The notes under the pieces are model-generated. The model searched no databases. It saw only the letters and a program-made list of their open reading frames with translations, and was not told the DNA's origin. Below, piece after piece: positions 38,112 through 47,219 of a stretch of DNA of 64,000 nt. Where the stretch lies: positions 62,001-126,000 of the forward strand of contig NZ_JACCPY010000006.1 of the NCBI RefSeq assembly GCF_013426975.1. The letters are read 5' to 3'. A program made the translations under genes and the position numbers. This DNA comes from Sphaerotilus sulfidivorans (lineage in GTDB: Bacteria; Pseudomonadota; Gammaproteobacteria; Burkholderiales; Burkholderiaceae_C). Numbering within the stretch: position 1 is the stretch's first letter; the number at the start of each line of letters is the position of its first letter.

Positions 38112-39038
38112 TCACCGGTACTGACGCAGATAGTTCCACTCGAAGCCGCGCTTGGCCCAATGGAACAGACGGGTGGACGGCAGCAGCCAGTTGCGCTCGG
38201 GCGTGCGCCAGATCAGCGTGCCGTGGTCGACGGCGTCGACGATGCAGATCAGCTCGACCTTGAAGGTGGCGCTGGACGGCTTGCCCTGCAGGTCGGCGAG
38301 CAGGTTCTCCGCTGCCGCCGCGGCCTGCAGGTCGGCCATGTGCGCCTGCTTGGGCATCCAGTCGGGGCCGGGGAAACTGCCCGAGTCGCCCACCACGTAG
38401 ACGCGCTCGGTGCCGGGAATGCGGCACTGCGCATCGGCCTGCAGCAGGCCACCGGGCGAGCGCGGCAGGCCGGTGGTGTCGAACCATGCGTTGCCCGTCA
38501 TGCCGGGCATGAAGAGGATCAGATCGGCGGCGAACTCGCCGCCCTCGGTCACGACCTTGTCGGTGTCGAAGCGCTTGAGCTTGTAGCCCAGGTGGGTGCG
38601 GATGCCGCGCCGCGCCATCTCGCCCAGCAGGTGCTTCACGGCCTTGGGGCCGAGGCGGTTACCGGGCTCGGTGCTGGGGTTGAAGAAGACGATCTCGAAG
38701 CGTTCGCGCCGGCCTTCGCGCCGGAGTTGCTCGTCGATGCCGAAGAGAAACTCGAACATCGGCCCACCGCGTACCGCGGTCGGCTCGTTCGGGTTGCCGG
38801 CGAAGCCGACCGCGATGGTGCCGCCCTGCATCTCGCGCAGGCGGTCGCGGATGCGCTCGGCCGCGGTGATGCCCTCGCAGGGCGTGATCGCGTGTTCGAT
38901 GCCCGGCAGCCTCTTGATGAAGCGACCGCCGGTGGCGATGACCAGTGCATCGTTGGTCACTTCGCCCAGGCTCGTGTGCACCGTACGGCCACCGTCGCCC
39001 AGCACGGTGATGTGGGCGGGGTTGCTGCGAGCGGTCAT
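38112..39038 (-). CDS. N-terminally truncated FAD-dependent (SQR/NDH-2-like) oxidoreductase
   Basis: A 308-residue protein that begins in the middle of the pyridine-nucleotide-disulfide oxidoreductase fold. The first 35 residues correspond to the end of the first FAD domain (NDALVIATGGRFIKRLPG), then the NAD/second domain (GTIAVGFAGNPNEP) and the second FAD contact VYVVGDSGSFPG. The N-terminal Rossmann GxGxxG segment, about 85-90 residues, is missing. It is not encoded upstream in any frame, since the DUF302 gene occupies that DNA. The ATG overlaps the DUF302 stop by four bases, so it is still translated. It may be a decaying gene or a protein repurposed without full FAD binding. Confidence 0.75.
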   Translation of the reverse strand: MTARSNPAHITVLGDGGRTVHTSLGEVTNDALVIATGGRFIKRLPGIEHAITPCEGITAAERIRDRLREMQGGTIAVGFAGNPNEPTAVRGGPMFEFLFGIDEQLRREGRRERFEIVFFNPSTEPGNRLGPKAVKHLLGEMARRGIRTHLGYKLKRFDTDKVVTEGGEFAADLILFMPGMTGNAWFDTTGLPRSPGGLLQADAQCRIPGTERVYVVGDSGSFPGPDWMPKQAHMADLQAAAAAENLLADLQGKPSSATFKVELICIVDAVDHGTLIWRTPERNWLLPSTRLFHWAKRGFEWNYLRQYR

Positions 39039-39472
39039 GAGGCGTTCGCTGCTGTGCTGGCCGTGCCTTCATTGCCGTTGGCCAGGCGCGCCACCACCCG
39101 CTGCAGCGCGGCGGTGGCCGTCTCGCAGGCGGCGTGCACGGCGGCGTTGTCGGTGGCTGCCGCGATCACCGCCGGGTCCTGCAGCGCGATGCGTGTCACG
39201 CCGGGACGGGCCTCGGCGACGCCACAGCCACAAGGCAGCATCGCGCCCATGTCGGGCTCCGCACTCAGGATCGAGTGGGCCACCTTGGGGCTGCAGATGC
39301 CCAGCAGCTTCTGCGGGTGGCTGTCCAGGCCCAGCTTGGCCTTGAGCGTGGCCTGCACGTCGACCTCGCTGACGATGCCCATGTGCTCGGCCGCAAGTGC
39401 CGCCCTCAAGGTCTCGATGGCAGAGGGCAGAGGCTGCGGCAGGTCGATGGTGAGGGCGTAGGCGGTGGTCAT
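39035..39472 (-). CDS. DUF302 family protein
   Basis: A 145-residue soluble protein of the DUF302 fold (family blocks AALAAEHMGIVSEVDVQATLKAKLG, HPQKLLGICSPKVA and LLPCGCGVAE-like in part). It has the CGC motif (PCGCGVAEA) often seen in these proteins, which could bind a metal or sulfur. DUF302 genes recur next to sulfur oxidation and bd-oxidase genes. Its biochemical role is not established. It overlaps the truncated oxidoreductase gene by four bases. Confidence 0.85.
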   Translation of the reverse strand: MTTAYALTIDLPQPLPSAIETLRAALAAEHMGIVSEVDVQATLKAKLGLDSHPQKLLGICSPKVAHSILSAEPDMGAMLPCGCGVAEARPGVTRIALQDPAVIAAATDNAAVHAACETATAALQRVVARLANGNEGTASTAANAS

Positions 39473-39522
39473 GGGCTCGATGCTCGGTGTTGGGGCGGTG
39501 TTGGGGTGAAGGTCAGAGCGGG

Positions 39523-40158
39523 TCAGGCGGGCTCGGCGAGAGGCAGCTCACGCACCCGGGCCAGGAACTCGTCGCGCGTGGCGCCGCCGAACCAGGGATG
39601 CCAGCGCCGCTGTTCCAGCACGTTGGAGACGGCACGCGAGCGCTGGGCATGGCCGGTGAACAGCAGCGTCTCGGCCGGCCGCTTGAAGACGTCGTTCACC
39701 ACGCTGTCCCACAAGGCCTCGGGCAGGGCCGGACGCGGCTGGAAGGGGCAGGCGTCCACGGCCAGCAGGCCGCCGCAGAACAGGCGGTCGCGCCACAGGT
39801 AGCTCAGGCATCCGGCGGTGTGGCCCGGTGTCTGCAGCACCTGGACATGCTCGTTGCCGAAGGTCAGCACGCCATGCTCGGCCTCGCCCGCTGCCGCTGC
39901 CGCCGCGGCGGGAAGGTGGTGCTGGATGCGGGGCGCACCCAGCGCATCCAGCGCCGCGGCCTCGCCCGTCAGCAGCGCGTCGTGCTCATGGGTGCGCAGC
40001 AGCCAGCGCAGGCGCAGCTGGTGTTCGTCGAGCATCGCTCCCAGCAGGGGAACGTCGGCGCCGCGCGGGTCGATCAAGACGGCTTCGCCGGCATCCAGAT
40101 CGGCCAGCAGGTAGCTCACCGCACCGCTGCGTTCGTCGTGCAGGAGTCGGAAGTACAT
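39523..40158 (-). CDS. ETHE1-like MBL-fold protein with a degraded metal site
   Basis: A 211-residue metallo-beta-lactamase-fold protein that starts like persulfide dioxygenases (MYFRLLHDERSGAVSYLLAD; EAVLIDPRGADVPLL). The family metal motif THxHxDH reads THEHDALL, so the final Asp-His is lost. The later TPGHTAGCLSY is intact, but the usual GD Asp is replaced (FCGGLLAVDA). The iron centre of an active dioxygenase is therefore doubtful. The ATG at 40158 has GGGAG upstream. It lies between ybgE and DUF302. Confidence 0.78.
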   Translation of the reverse strand: MYFRLLHDERSGAVSYLLADLDAGEAVLIDPRGADVPLLGAMLDEHQLRLRWLLRTHEHDALLTGEAAALDALGAPRIQHHLPAAAAAAAGEAEHGVLTFGNEHVQVLQTPGHTAGCLSYLWRDRLFCGGLLAVDACPFQPRPALPEALWDSVVNDVFKRPAETLLFTGHAQRSRAVSNVLEQRRWHPWFGGATRDEFLARVRELPLAEPA

Positions 40159-40179
40159 GGATCGCTCCCTGGGCACTTG

Positions 40180-40467
40180 TCAGTGCTGAAGCTTCAGCAC
40201 GGCGGCCAGCAGCAGCGCCGCGGCGCAGGCCCACCCGGAGAAGATGGCGCGCCAGATCCAACGTCGCGGCACGAAGCCGACGCCGCGCACGAAACCCGCG
40301 CTCATGGCCCAGAACAGCGCCATCGCCAGGTTGTGGTCGGCCTTGCCGGCTGCATCGGCCATCAGCGGGGGGTACAGCGTGCCGCCTACCATGATCAACA
40401 GGGCCACTGTCAGGCTGGGCCACTGGATCCGGGAGGGCGTGGGCACCGGCACGTGCACGGTGTTCAT
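40180..40467 (-). CDS. ybgE: Cyd operon protein YbgE
   Basis: A 95-residue membrane protein with three hydrophobic segments. The most telling part is FVRGVGFVPRRWIWRAIFSGW, matching the HGVGFRPQ...W...FCP region of E. coli YbgE. YbgE is encoded with cytochrome bd oxidase; its exact role is unsettled. The ATG overlaps the cydX stop (ATGA). Confidence 0.85.
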   Translation of the reverse strand: MNTVHVPVPTPSRIQWPSLTVALLIMVGGTLYPPLMADAAGKADHNLAMALFWAMSAGFVRGVGFVPRRWIWRAIFSGWACAAALLLAAVLKLQH

Positions 40468-40595
40468 TGCATGGCTCCGTCATCACCGTCGCGAGTGGCT
40501 TGTGCTCGTGCAGCCTCGTTCTCGCCCCACATCGCATTCATGATCGCCAGCAGCACGGCGAAGCCGACCCCCAGCATCCAGGCGAAGTACCACAT
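40464..40595 (-). CDS. cydX: Cytochrome bd oxidase small subunit CydX
   Basis: A 43-residue single-helix protein, read from the ATG at 40595 with AAAGGAAAG upstream. It starts MWYFAWMLGVGFAVLLAI, nearly identical to the start of E. coli CydX (MWYFAWILG), and ends in a charged tail. CydX is needed for stability and activity of CydAB. Here it is separated from cydB by the Rieske gene. Confidence 0.93.
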   Translation of the reverse strand: MWYFAWMLGVGFAVLLAIMNAMWGENEAARAQATRDGDDGAMQ

Positions 40596-40607
40596 GACTC
40601 TTTCCTT

Positions 40608-41228
40608 TCAGGCAGCGTCGCCGCCGATGAGGATTCGCGTGTCGCCCGCATAGCGGTGCGGCGGAATCTCGAGGTTGGTCGGAGCCGGCTTGTTCTTGAA
40701 GACGCGGCCGGCGCCGTCGAAGGTGGAGCCGTGGCAGGGGCAGAAGAAGCCGCCCGGCCAGTCCGCCGGCAGGCTGGGGCTGTTGCCGCCCTGGGGCGCG
40801 TTGCTGGGCGAACAGCCCAGGTGCGTGCAGATGCCGATGGCCACGAAGACCTCGGGCTTGACGGCGCGCGCCGGGTTGCGCGCGTAGTCGGGCTGCTGGG
40901 CCTGGGCGGACTGCGGGTCCACCAGCTGGTCGTCGTGGCCCTGCAGCGCCGCGATCATCTCGGGTGTGCGCCGCACCACCCATACCGGCTTGCCGCGCCA
41001 TTCCACGGTCTTGGATCCCCCGGGGGGAATGTCGGAGATGTCGACCTCCACCGGGCCGCCGGCAGCTCGGGCGCGCTCGCTGGGCGCGAAGGTCGACACG
41101 AAGGGCACGGCGGTGGTCAAGGCTGCGACACCGCCGGCCACGCCCGTGGCGATCAGCCACAGCCGCTTCTCGGGATCATGTGGCGCTGTGTCGATCGAGG
41201 GGCAGGCGACGGGAAGTGATGGGTTCAT
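40608..41228 (-). CDS. Rieske iron-sulfur protein inside the cyd operon
   Basis: A 206-residue Rieske protein. It has an N-terminal anchor (about 22-45: KRLWLIATGVAGGVAALTTAVP) and a soluble [2Fe-2S] domain with box 1 CTHLGC (C134, H136, C139) and box 2 CPCHGS (C163, C165, H166). C139 and C165 are the disulfide pair of bc1-type Rieske proteins. The pattern is that of the ubiquinol-cytochrome c reductase subunit (PetA), but no cytochrome b or c1 gene lies near. The Tat-like region has KR rather than RR. It sits 27 bases after cydB and 12 bases before cydX, so it is cotranscribed with the bd oxidase. Confidence 0.92.
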   Translation of the reverse strand: MNPSLPVACPSIDTAPHDPEKRLWLIATGVAGGVAALTTAVPFVSTFAPSERARAAGGPVEVDISDIPPGGSKTVEWRGKPVWVVRRTPEMIAALQGHDDQLVDPQSAQAQQPDYARNPARAVKPEVFVAIGICTHLGCSPSNAPQGGNSPSLPADWPGGFFCPCHGSTFDGAGRVFKNKPAPTNLEIPPHRYAGDTRILIGGDAA

Positions 41229-41255
41229 GACGTGCTCCGTAGGTCGAGACAGGGA

Positions 41256-42398
41256 TCAGTACGCGGTGTGCTCGTTGGCGCGAATGTGTTCCGCGGTCAC
41301 CTTGCCGCGCATCACCCGGTAGGCCCAGGCGGTGTAGAACACGATCAGCGGCATGAAGATCAGCGTGGCCCAGAACATCAGGCCCAGCGTGAGATGGCTG
41401 GAGACGCTGTCCCACACCGTCAGGCTGGCGTTGGGCTGGCTCGACGACGGCATCACGAACGGGAACATCGCCGCGCCGGCTGTGCCGATCACGCCCACCA
41501 GGGCCAGCGCCGAGGCGATGAAGGCGCTCAGCGTGCGCCGCGCCGCCACCAGCGTGGCAGCGGCCAGCGCGCCGGCGATGCCCAGCGCCGGCAGCAGCCA
41601 CAGCAGCGGCTGCTGGCGATAGTTGAGCCACCAGGCGTCGGCGCTGCGTGCCACGGTCTTCGACATCGGGTCGGGCAGGGCGGCAGGATCGATCTGCGAA
41701 GTGATGACATAGCCCTCGATGTCGCCGAACTTCAGCCACAGGCCGGCGCCGACGAAGGCCAGCACCATCACCAGCGCCGCGCCCACCGCACCGCGCACGG
41801 CGCGCTGCTGGATGGATCCTTCGGTGCGATGCGCCAGGTAGGTGCCGCCGTGCATCGTGATCATCGCGCTGCTCACCACGCCGGCCAGCAGCGCGAAGGG
41901 GTTGAGCAGCTGCCAGAACGTGCCGGTGTAGGTGCTGATCAGATAGTCGTCGAAGCCGAAGGGCACGCCCTGCAGCAGATTGCCGAAGGCCACGCCGAAG
42001 ATCAGCGGCGGCACCGCCCCGCCGACGAACAGGCCCCAGTCCCAGGTGCTGCGCCAGGTGGCGTTGTGGATCTTGCTGCGGTAGTCGAAGCCCACCGGGC
42101 GGAAGAACAGCGCCCACAGCACCGCCAGCATCGCCCAGTAGAAGCCGCTGAAGGCCGTGGCATAGACCAGCGGCCAGGCCGCGAAGATGGCGCCGCCACC
42201 GGTGATGAACCAGACCTGGTTGCCGTCCCAGTGCGGGCCGACGGTGTTGATGACGACGCGGCGTTCTTCATCGCCTTTGCCGACGAAGGGCAGCAGCGTG
42301 CCCACGCCCATGTCGTGGCCGTCCATGATGGCGAAGCCCACCAGCAGCACGCCGACGAGCAGCCACCAGATGATCTTGAGGGTCGGATAGTCGATCAT
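41256..42398 (-). CDS. cydB: Cytochrome bd ubiquinol oxidase subunit II
   Basis: A 380-residue polytopic membrane protein with about nine helices. Strong CydB blocks are GFAIMDGHDMGVG, NTVGPHWDGNQVWFITGGGAIFAAWP and VSSAMITMHGG-type sequence. It forms the heterodimer with CydA and needs CydX. The start ATG is 10 bases after the cydA stop. Length is the same as E. coli CydB (379). Confidence 0.96.
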   Translation of the reverse strand: MIDYPTLKIIWWLLVGVLLVGFAIMDGHDMGVGTLLPFVGKGDEERRVVINTVGPHWDGNQVWFITGGGAIFAAWPLVYATAFSGFYWAMLAVLWALFFRPVGFDYRSKIHNATWRSTWDWGLFVGGAVPPLIFGVAFGNLLQGVPFGFDDYLISTYTGTFWQLLNPFALLAGVVSSAMITMHGGTYLAHRTEGSIQQRAVRGAVGAALVMVLAFVGAGLWLKFGDIEGYVITSQIDPAALPDPMSKTVARSADAWWLNYRQQPLLWLLPALGIAGALAAATLVAARRTLSAFIASALALVGVIGTAGAAMFPFVMPSSSQPNASLTVWDSVSSHLTLGLMFWATLIFMPLIVFYTAWAYRVMRGKVTAEHIRANEHTAY

Positions 42399-42408
42399 GG
42401 TGCGTGCC

Positions 42409-43965
42409 TCAGGCGTGTGCGGGTTCGAACTGGTAGCGGCCGGTGCCCAGTGAGCCGGGCCCCTGACGCGCGAACTTCTGCATCAGGTAGATCTCGACGA
42501 TCAGCAGCACCGTGTAGAAGCCGATGAAGCCCGCCAGCGAGCCGTACAGGCTGTTCACGCTGAGCGTGGAGACGCTCATGTGCGTCGGCAGCACGCCGTA
42601 GATGGTCCAGGGCTGGCGGCCGTATTCGGCCACCACCCAGCCCAGCTCGCAGGCGATCCACGGCGCCGGCAGCATCAGCACCGCAGCGCGCAGCAGCCAG
42701 GGCCGCGTCTGGAACTCGCCCTTCAGCGTGGCCCAGAAACTCAGGCCGAACAGCAGCAGCATCGCGAAGCCCAGCCCGACCATGATCCGGAAGCTCCAGA
42801 ACATCGGCGTCACGCGCGGCACGGTGTCGTGCATGGCCTGGTCGATCATCGCGGGGGTGGCCTGGCGCACGTCGGCGGTGTACTTCTTCAGCAGCAGGCC
42901 GAAGCCGAGGTCGCCCTTGGTCGCTTCGAGCACGCGCTTGGCCTCGGCGTCGTCGCGGTTCTTGCGCAGGGTTTCCAGTGCAGCGACGGCGGTGATGCCG
43001 TTGACGATGCGCTCACGGTTCTTCGCCTTGATCTCGTGGATGCCGGGGATTTGCTTCGTCACCGAGCGGGTGCCGATCAGGCCCATCACCCACGGGATTT
43101 CGACAGCCCAGTCGTTCTTCTGTTCAGCCTCGTTGATGCCCGCGATGACGTTGAAGCTGGCGGGCGCGGGCTCGGTCTCCCACATGGCCTCGATGGCGGC
43201 CATCTTGGTCTGCTGGGCCTCGCCCACGGTGTAGCCGCTTTCGTCACCGAGCACGATCACGCTCAGCACGCTGGCCAGCCCGAAGGCCGACGCCACGCGG
43301 AAGCTGCGCTTGGCGAACTCGATATCGCGGCCCCGGAGCAGGTACCAGCTCGACACCGACAGCACGAACATCGCGCCGGTGACATAGCCCGCGGAGACGG
43401 TGTGCACGAACTTGACCTGCGCGTCGGGATTGAAGACGACCGCCCAGAAGTCCGTCATTTCCATGCGCATCGTCTGGTAGCTGAACTCCGCGCCCACCGG
43501 GTTCTGCATCCAGCCGTTGGCGATCAGGATCCACAGCGCGCTGAGGTTGGTGCCCACGGCCATCAGCGTGGTCACCATCAGGTGCTGGGTCTTTGTCAGC
43601 CGGTCCCAGCCGAAGAAGAACAGGCCGATGAAGGTCGACTCCAGGAAGAAGGCCATCAATCCTTCGATGGCCAGCGGCGCGCCGAAGATGTCGCCGACGT
43701 AGTGCGAGTAGTAGGCCCAGTTGGTGCCGAACTGGAACTCCAGCGTGATGCCGGTGGTGACGCCAAGCGCGAAGTTGATGCCGAAGAGCTTGCCCCAGAA
43801 GCGGGTCATGTCCTTCCAGATGACCTGGCCGGTCATCACGTAGACGCTCTCCATGATCACCAGCAGCCACACCATGCCCAGCGTCAGCGGCACGAAGAGG
43901 AAGTGGTACATCGCGGTGGCAGCGAACTGCAGGCGCGACAGGTCGACGAGTTGTTCCGGAATCAC
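42409..43965 (-). CDS. cydA: Cytochrome bd ubiquinol oxidase subunit I
   Basis: A 518-residue quinol oxidase subunit. LSRLQFAATAMYHFLFVPLTLG carries H21, equivalent to heme ligand H19 of E. coli. GRQPWTIYGVLPTH is the conserved bd signature. A Q-loop of full length (total length close to the E. coli 522) marks the long-loop, CydAB-type enzyme rather than the short cyanide-insensitive CioA type. The GTG at 43965 with GGAG upstream is the start and overlaps the cydP stop. Bd oxidases keep working in the presence of sulfide and NO, in line with the neighbouring genes. Confidence 0.96.
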   Translation of the reverse strand: MIPEQLVDLSRLQFAATAMYHFLFVPLTLGMVWLLVIMESVYVMTGQVIWKDMTRFWGKLFGINFALGVTTGITLEFQFGTNWAYYSHYVGDIFGAPLAIEGLMAFFLESTFIGLFFFGWDRLTKTQHLMVTTLMAVGTNLSALWILIANGWMQNPVGAEFSYQTMRMEMTDFWAVVFNPDAQVKFVHTVSAGYVTGAMFVLSVSSWYLLRGRDIEFAKRSFRVASAFGLASVLSVIVLGDESGYTVGEAQQTKMAAIEAMWETEPAPASFNVIAGINEAEQKNDWAVEIPWVMGLIGTRSVTKQIPGIHEIKAKNRERIVNGITAVAALETLRKNRDDAEAKRVLEATKGDLGFGLLLKKYTADVRQATPAMIDQAMHDTVPRVTPMFWSFRIMVGLGFAMLLLFGLSFWATLKGEFQTRPWLLRAAVLMLPAPWIACELGWVVAEYGRQPWTIYGVLPTHMSVSTLSVNSLYGSLAGFIGFYTVLLIVEIYLMQKFARQGPGSLGTGRYQFEPAHA

Positions 43966-44150
43966 GAGGGTTCTCCGCGGGTGACGACAGGTGCAGGGCC
44001 GCCCAGGTGGGCCGCAGCCCGATCGGCATCGACGCTGACCTGTTCGTCCTGCACGAAGGCTGCCCACAGGCCGGTCAGCACCATGAGCTTCAGCACGATG
44101 GCGACGGCCAGATGGCGGACCAGGCGATCCTGGGCAGAGGGCTTGTTCAT
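43962..44150 (-). CDS. cydP: Putative cytochrome oxidase small subunit CydP
   Basis: A 62-residue single-helix protein (HLAVAIVLKLMVLTGLWAAF, about 13-32, then QDEQVSVDADRAAAHL). This matches my recollection of the small CydP family encoded at the head of some cydAB operons. It overlaps cydA by four bases. It is the first gene of the leftward series, facing the sigma-54 activator across a 199-base spacer. Confidence 0.75.
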   Translation of the reverse strand: MNKPSAQDRLVRHLAVAIVLKLMVLTGLWAAFVQDEQVSVDADRAAAHLGGPAPVVTRGEPS

Positions 44151-44239
44151 GCCTTCTCTTTCTCAAGATGCGTGCCACGGATCGAGATTGGAAAAAATCC
44201 TTTCAGAACAATGACTTGTGAAGTATCGATCTTTGTTCA

Positions 44240-44293
44240 TGCCAGTTTGGCAGTTCAGTGGCTGCCATTCATGGCATTGACATGCCATTCATG
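44240..44293. promoter_or_regulatory. Cluster of TGGCA/TGCCA dyads, likely activator binding sites
   Basis: The divergent spacer holds TGCCA-GTT-TGGCA (44240-44252), TGGC-TGCCA (44259-44267) and ATGGCAT-TGAC-ATGCCAT (44271-44288). An 11-base direct repeat TGCCATTCATG occurs at 44263-44273 and 44283-44293, offset by 20 bases (two helical turns). Such phased repeats 90-130 bases from the regulated gene fit upstream activator sites for the sigma-54 enhancer-binding protein encoded alongside. Confidence 0.55.
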
Positions 44294-44349
44294 CAGCCGC
44301 TGTCATGATGGCCGTAGACTCGGTCCCACCCCGCCGATCTTCCTGGAGC

Positions 44350-45702
<1,353 letters not shown>

Positions 45703-45706
45703 GGGC

Positions 45707-46510
45707 TCAACCGCGCATCAGGAAGGCCGCCGTCATCGCCAGGCCGGTCAGCACCACGCCGGTGCGCACCCAGGCAGCCGGCAGCCGTCGTGCCAGCCGC
45801 GCGCCGATGAAGCCGCCCAGCGTGGCGGCCACCATCATCACCAGCGCCTGCGGCCAGGCCACTGCGCCGGCCCAGGCGAAGGCGGCCACCGACAGCAGCG
45901 ACAGCACCAGCGAGTTCAGGTTCTTCAGCGCGTTGGCGGTGTTGAGGCTGGATTCGCCGGTCAGCGTGTACAGCGCCATCAGCAGGATGCCCAGGCCGCC
46001 GTTGAAATAGCCGCCGTAGACGGCCACCGCGAACAGGCCGAGCCGCTGCGCCCGCAGCGAGGAGGCGGAAGAAGAGGGCGAGGGCGCCGACGTGCTGGCG
46101 TCCCGCGCCCGGCGTGCGGCCACCAGGCGCGGTCCGAGCGCGAACAGCACGGTAGCGAACAGCAGCAGCCACGGCACCGCGGCCGAGAACAGCCGGGCCG
46201 GCGTGACCAGCAGCAGCCCGGCTCCGGCCAGGCCGCCCAGCGCGCAGATCAGCGCCTCGGCATGGCGGCGTGCGGCCGGCAGCTCGGCGAGTTCGCGCCG
46301 GAAGCCCAGCGCGCTGCCGAGGTAGCCGGGACTGACCGCCACCGCGCTGGTCGCATTGGCGACGATCGGCGGCAGGCCGGTCCAGACCAGCGCAGGAAAG
46401 GTGAGAAAGCTGCCGCCTCCGGCGATCGCGTTGAGCGCGCCGGCGCCCAGCGCCGAGGCGCTCAGCAGCAGAAGATGGGAGAGGTTCAGGGGCAGATCAA
46501 GTGCGGACAT
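45707..46510 (-). CDS. TSUP family (TauE/SafE) membrane anion exporter
   Basis: A 267-residue membrane protein with about seven to eight helices. The two family repeats are visible as LNAIAGGGSFLTFPALVWTG and VYGGYFNGGLGILLMAL. TSUP members export sulfite, sulfoacetate or related organosulfur anions, among others. Located next to the sulfide locus, it could remove oxidised sulfur products, but TSUP substrates vary widely. It converges with the sigma-54 activator, 4 bases apart. Confidence 0.87.
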   Translation of the reverse strand: MSALDLPLNLSHLLLLSASALGAGALNAIAGGGSFLTFPALVWTGLPPIVANATSAVAVSPGYLGSALGFRRELAELPAARRHAEALICALGGLAGAGLLLVTPARLFSAAVPWLLLFATVLFALGPRLVAARRARDASTSAPSPSSSASSLRAQRLGLFAVAVYGGYFNGGLGILLMALYTLTGESSLNTANALKNLNSLVLSLLSVAAFAWAGAVAWPQALVMMVAATLGGFIGARLARRLPAAWVRTGVVLTGLAMTAAFLMRG

Positions 46511-46522
46511 GCCCCGAGTGTC

Positions 46523-47080
46523 TCAGCTCCGTGCGTCTCTGCTCCGCGCGCGGCGGGCGCGGGCCTCGCCGGCCTGCGGGCGCACCATCAGCTGGCGGCG
46601 CGCCTCCGGATAGATCAGCGACTCCTCCAGATCGATGTGGTCCTTGTAGAGCTCGGTGAAGACGGCGGTGCCCTGGCGCAGCGCATCGATGTCGTACCAG
46701 CTGTAGCCCTGAGCGACTGCATCGATCTGCGCCGACAGCTCCAGCCAGTCTTCCTCGAGCCAGCCGTGATCCTGCTGCAGGCGCAGGATGTGCTGCACCA
46801 GCTCGGCGTCGCCGCTGGCGAGCAGGCCGGGAAAGACCAGCCGCTCCTCGTCGGCATGGTGCGCGCGTGCGGTCTGGCTGAAGAAGCGCACGATGTCGGA
46901 GGCCATGCGGCGTGCCACCGCATCGACGCCCTTGTCGTCCAGATGATCGACCAGGGCGGCCATGTCGCGCAGCGTCGCCAGCACCTCGCGGTGGCAGGTG
47001 TCCAGCGCCTCGAATTCCTGCTCGACCGGGATCGGCACCGGCAGGACGGCTTCAGCGGCAAGGGATGCGGACAGGCTCAT
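46523..47080 (-). CDS. Hemerythrin-like HHE-domain protein
   Basis: A 185-residue four-helix protein. The metal ligands are spread as in hemerythrin-like proteins: H30 (LDTCHREV), H74-H75 (ARAHHADEERLVFP), H104 (QQDHGWLEEDW), and H146 with E150 (YKDHIDLEESLIYP). Such proteins carry a di-iron site and are linked to NO, oxygen or iron-sulfur repair. It lies 12 bases before the TSUP gene on the same strand, probably one transcript. A basic tail rich in Arg/Ala ends the protein. Confidence 0.88.
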   Translation of the reverse strand: MSLSASLAAEAVLPVPIPVEQEFEALDTCHREVLATLRDMAALVDHLDDKGVDAVARRMASDIVRFFSQTARAHHADEERLVFPGLLASGDAELVQHILRLQQDHGWLEEDWLELSAQIDAVAQGYSWYDIDALRQGTAVFTELYKDHIDLEESLIYPEARRQLMVRPQAGEARARRARSRDARS

Positions 47081-47219
47081 GATCGACTCCTGGGTGGTGC
47101 GCTGCAGCAGCGCGATGGGCCCATTCTTGGCCTGTCGCCGGCACGCGGGTTGAGCGAGGTCAACCCGGGATCAGTCCGGAGGAAATTCACATTTCAGGTG
47201 CATCCGTGCCGATCTTGCC
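47081..47219. other. Spacer between ureohydrolase and hemerythrin genes
   Basis: 139 bases between two leftward genes. I see no clear hairpin, palindrome or ORF; it presumably carries the promoter of the hemerythrin-TSUP pair. Confidence 0.4.

Noticed and set aside
38112-39472. Frameshift explaining the short FAD oxidoreductase
   Set aside because: The upstream DNA encodes an intact DUF302 protein in a normal frame, and no frame there resembles the missing Rossmann segment, so a simple frameshift does not account for it.
44162-44177. Sigma-54 promoter TGGCACG-N4-TTGA before cydP
   Set aside because: The -12 element lacks the essential GC and transcription would begin at the cydP start codon. 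Kept only as a remark in the findings.
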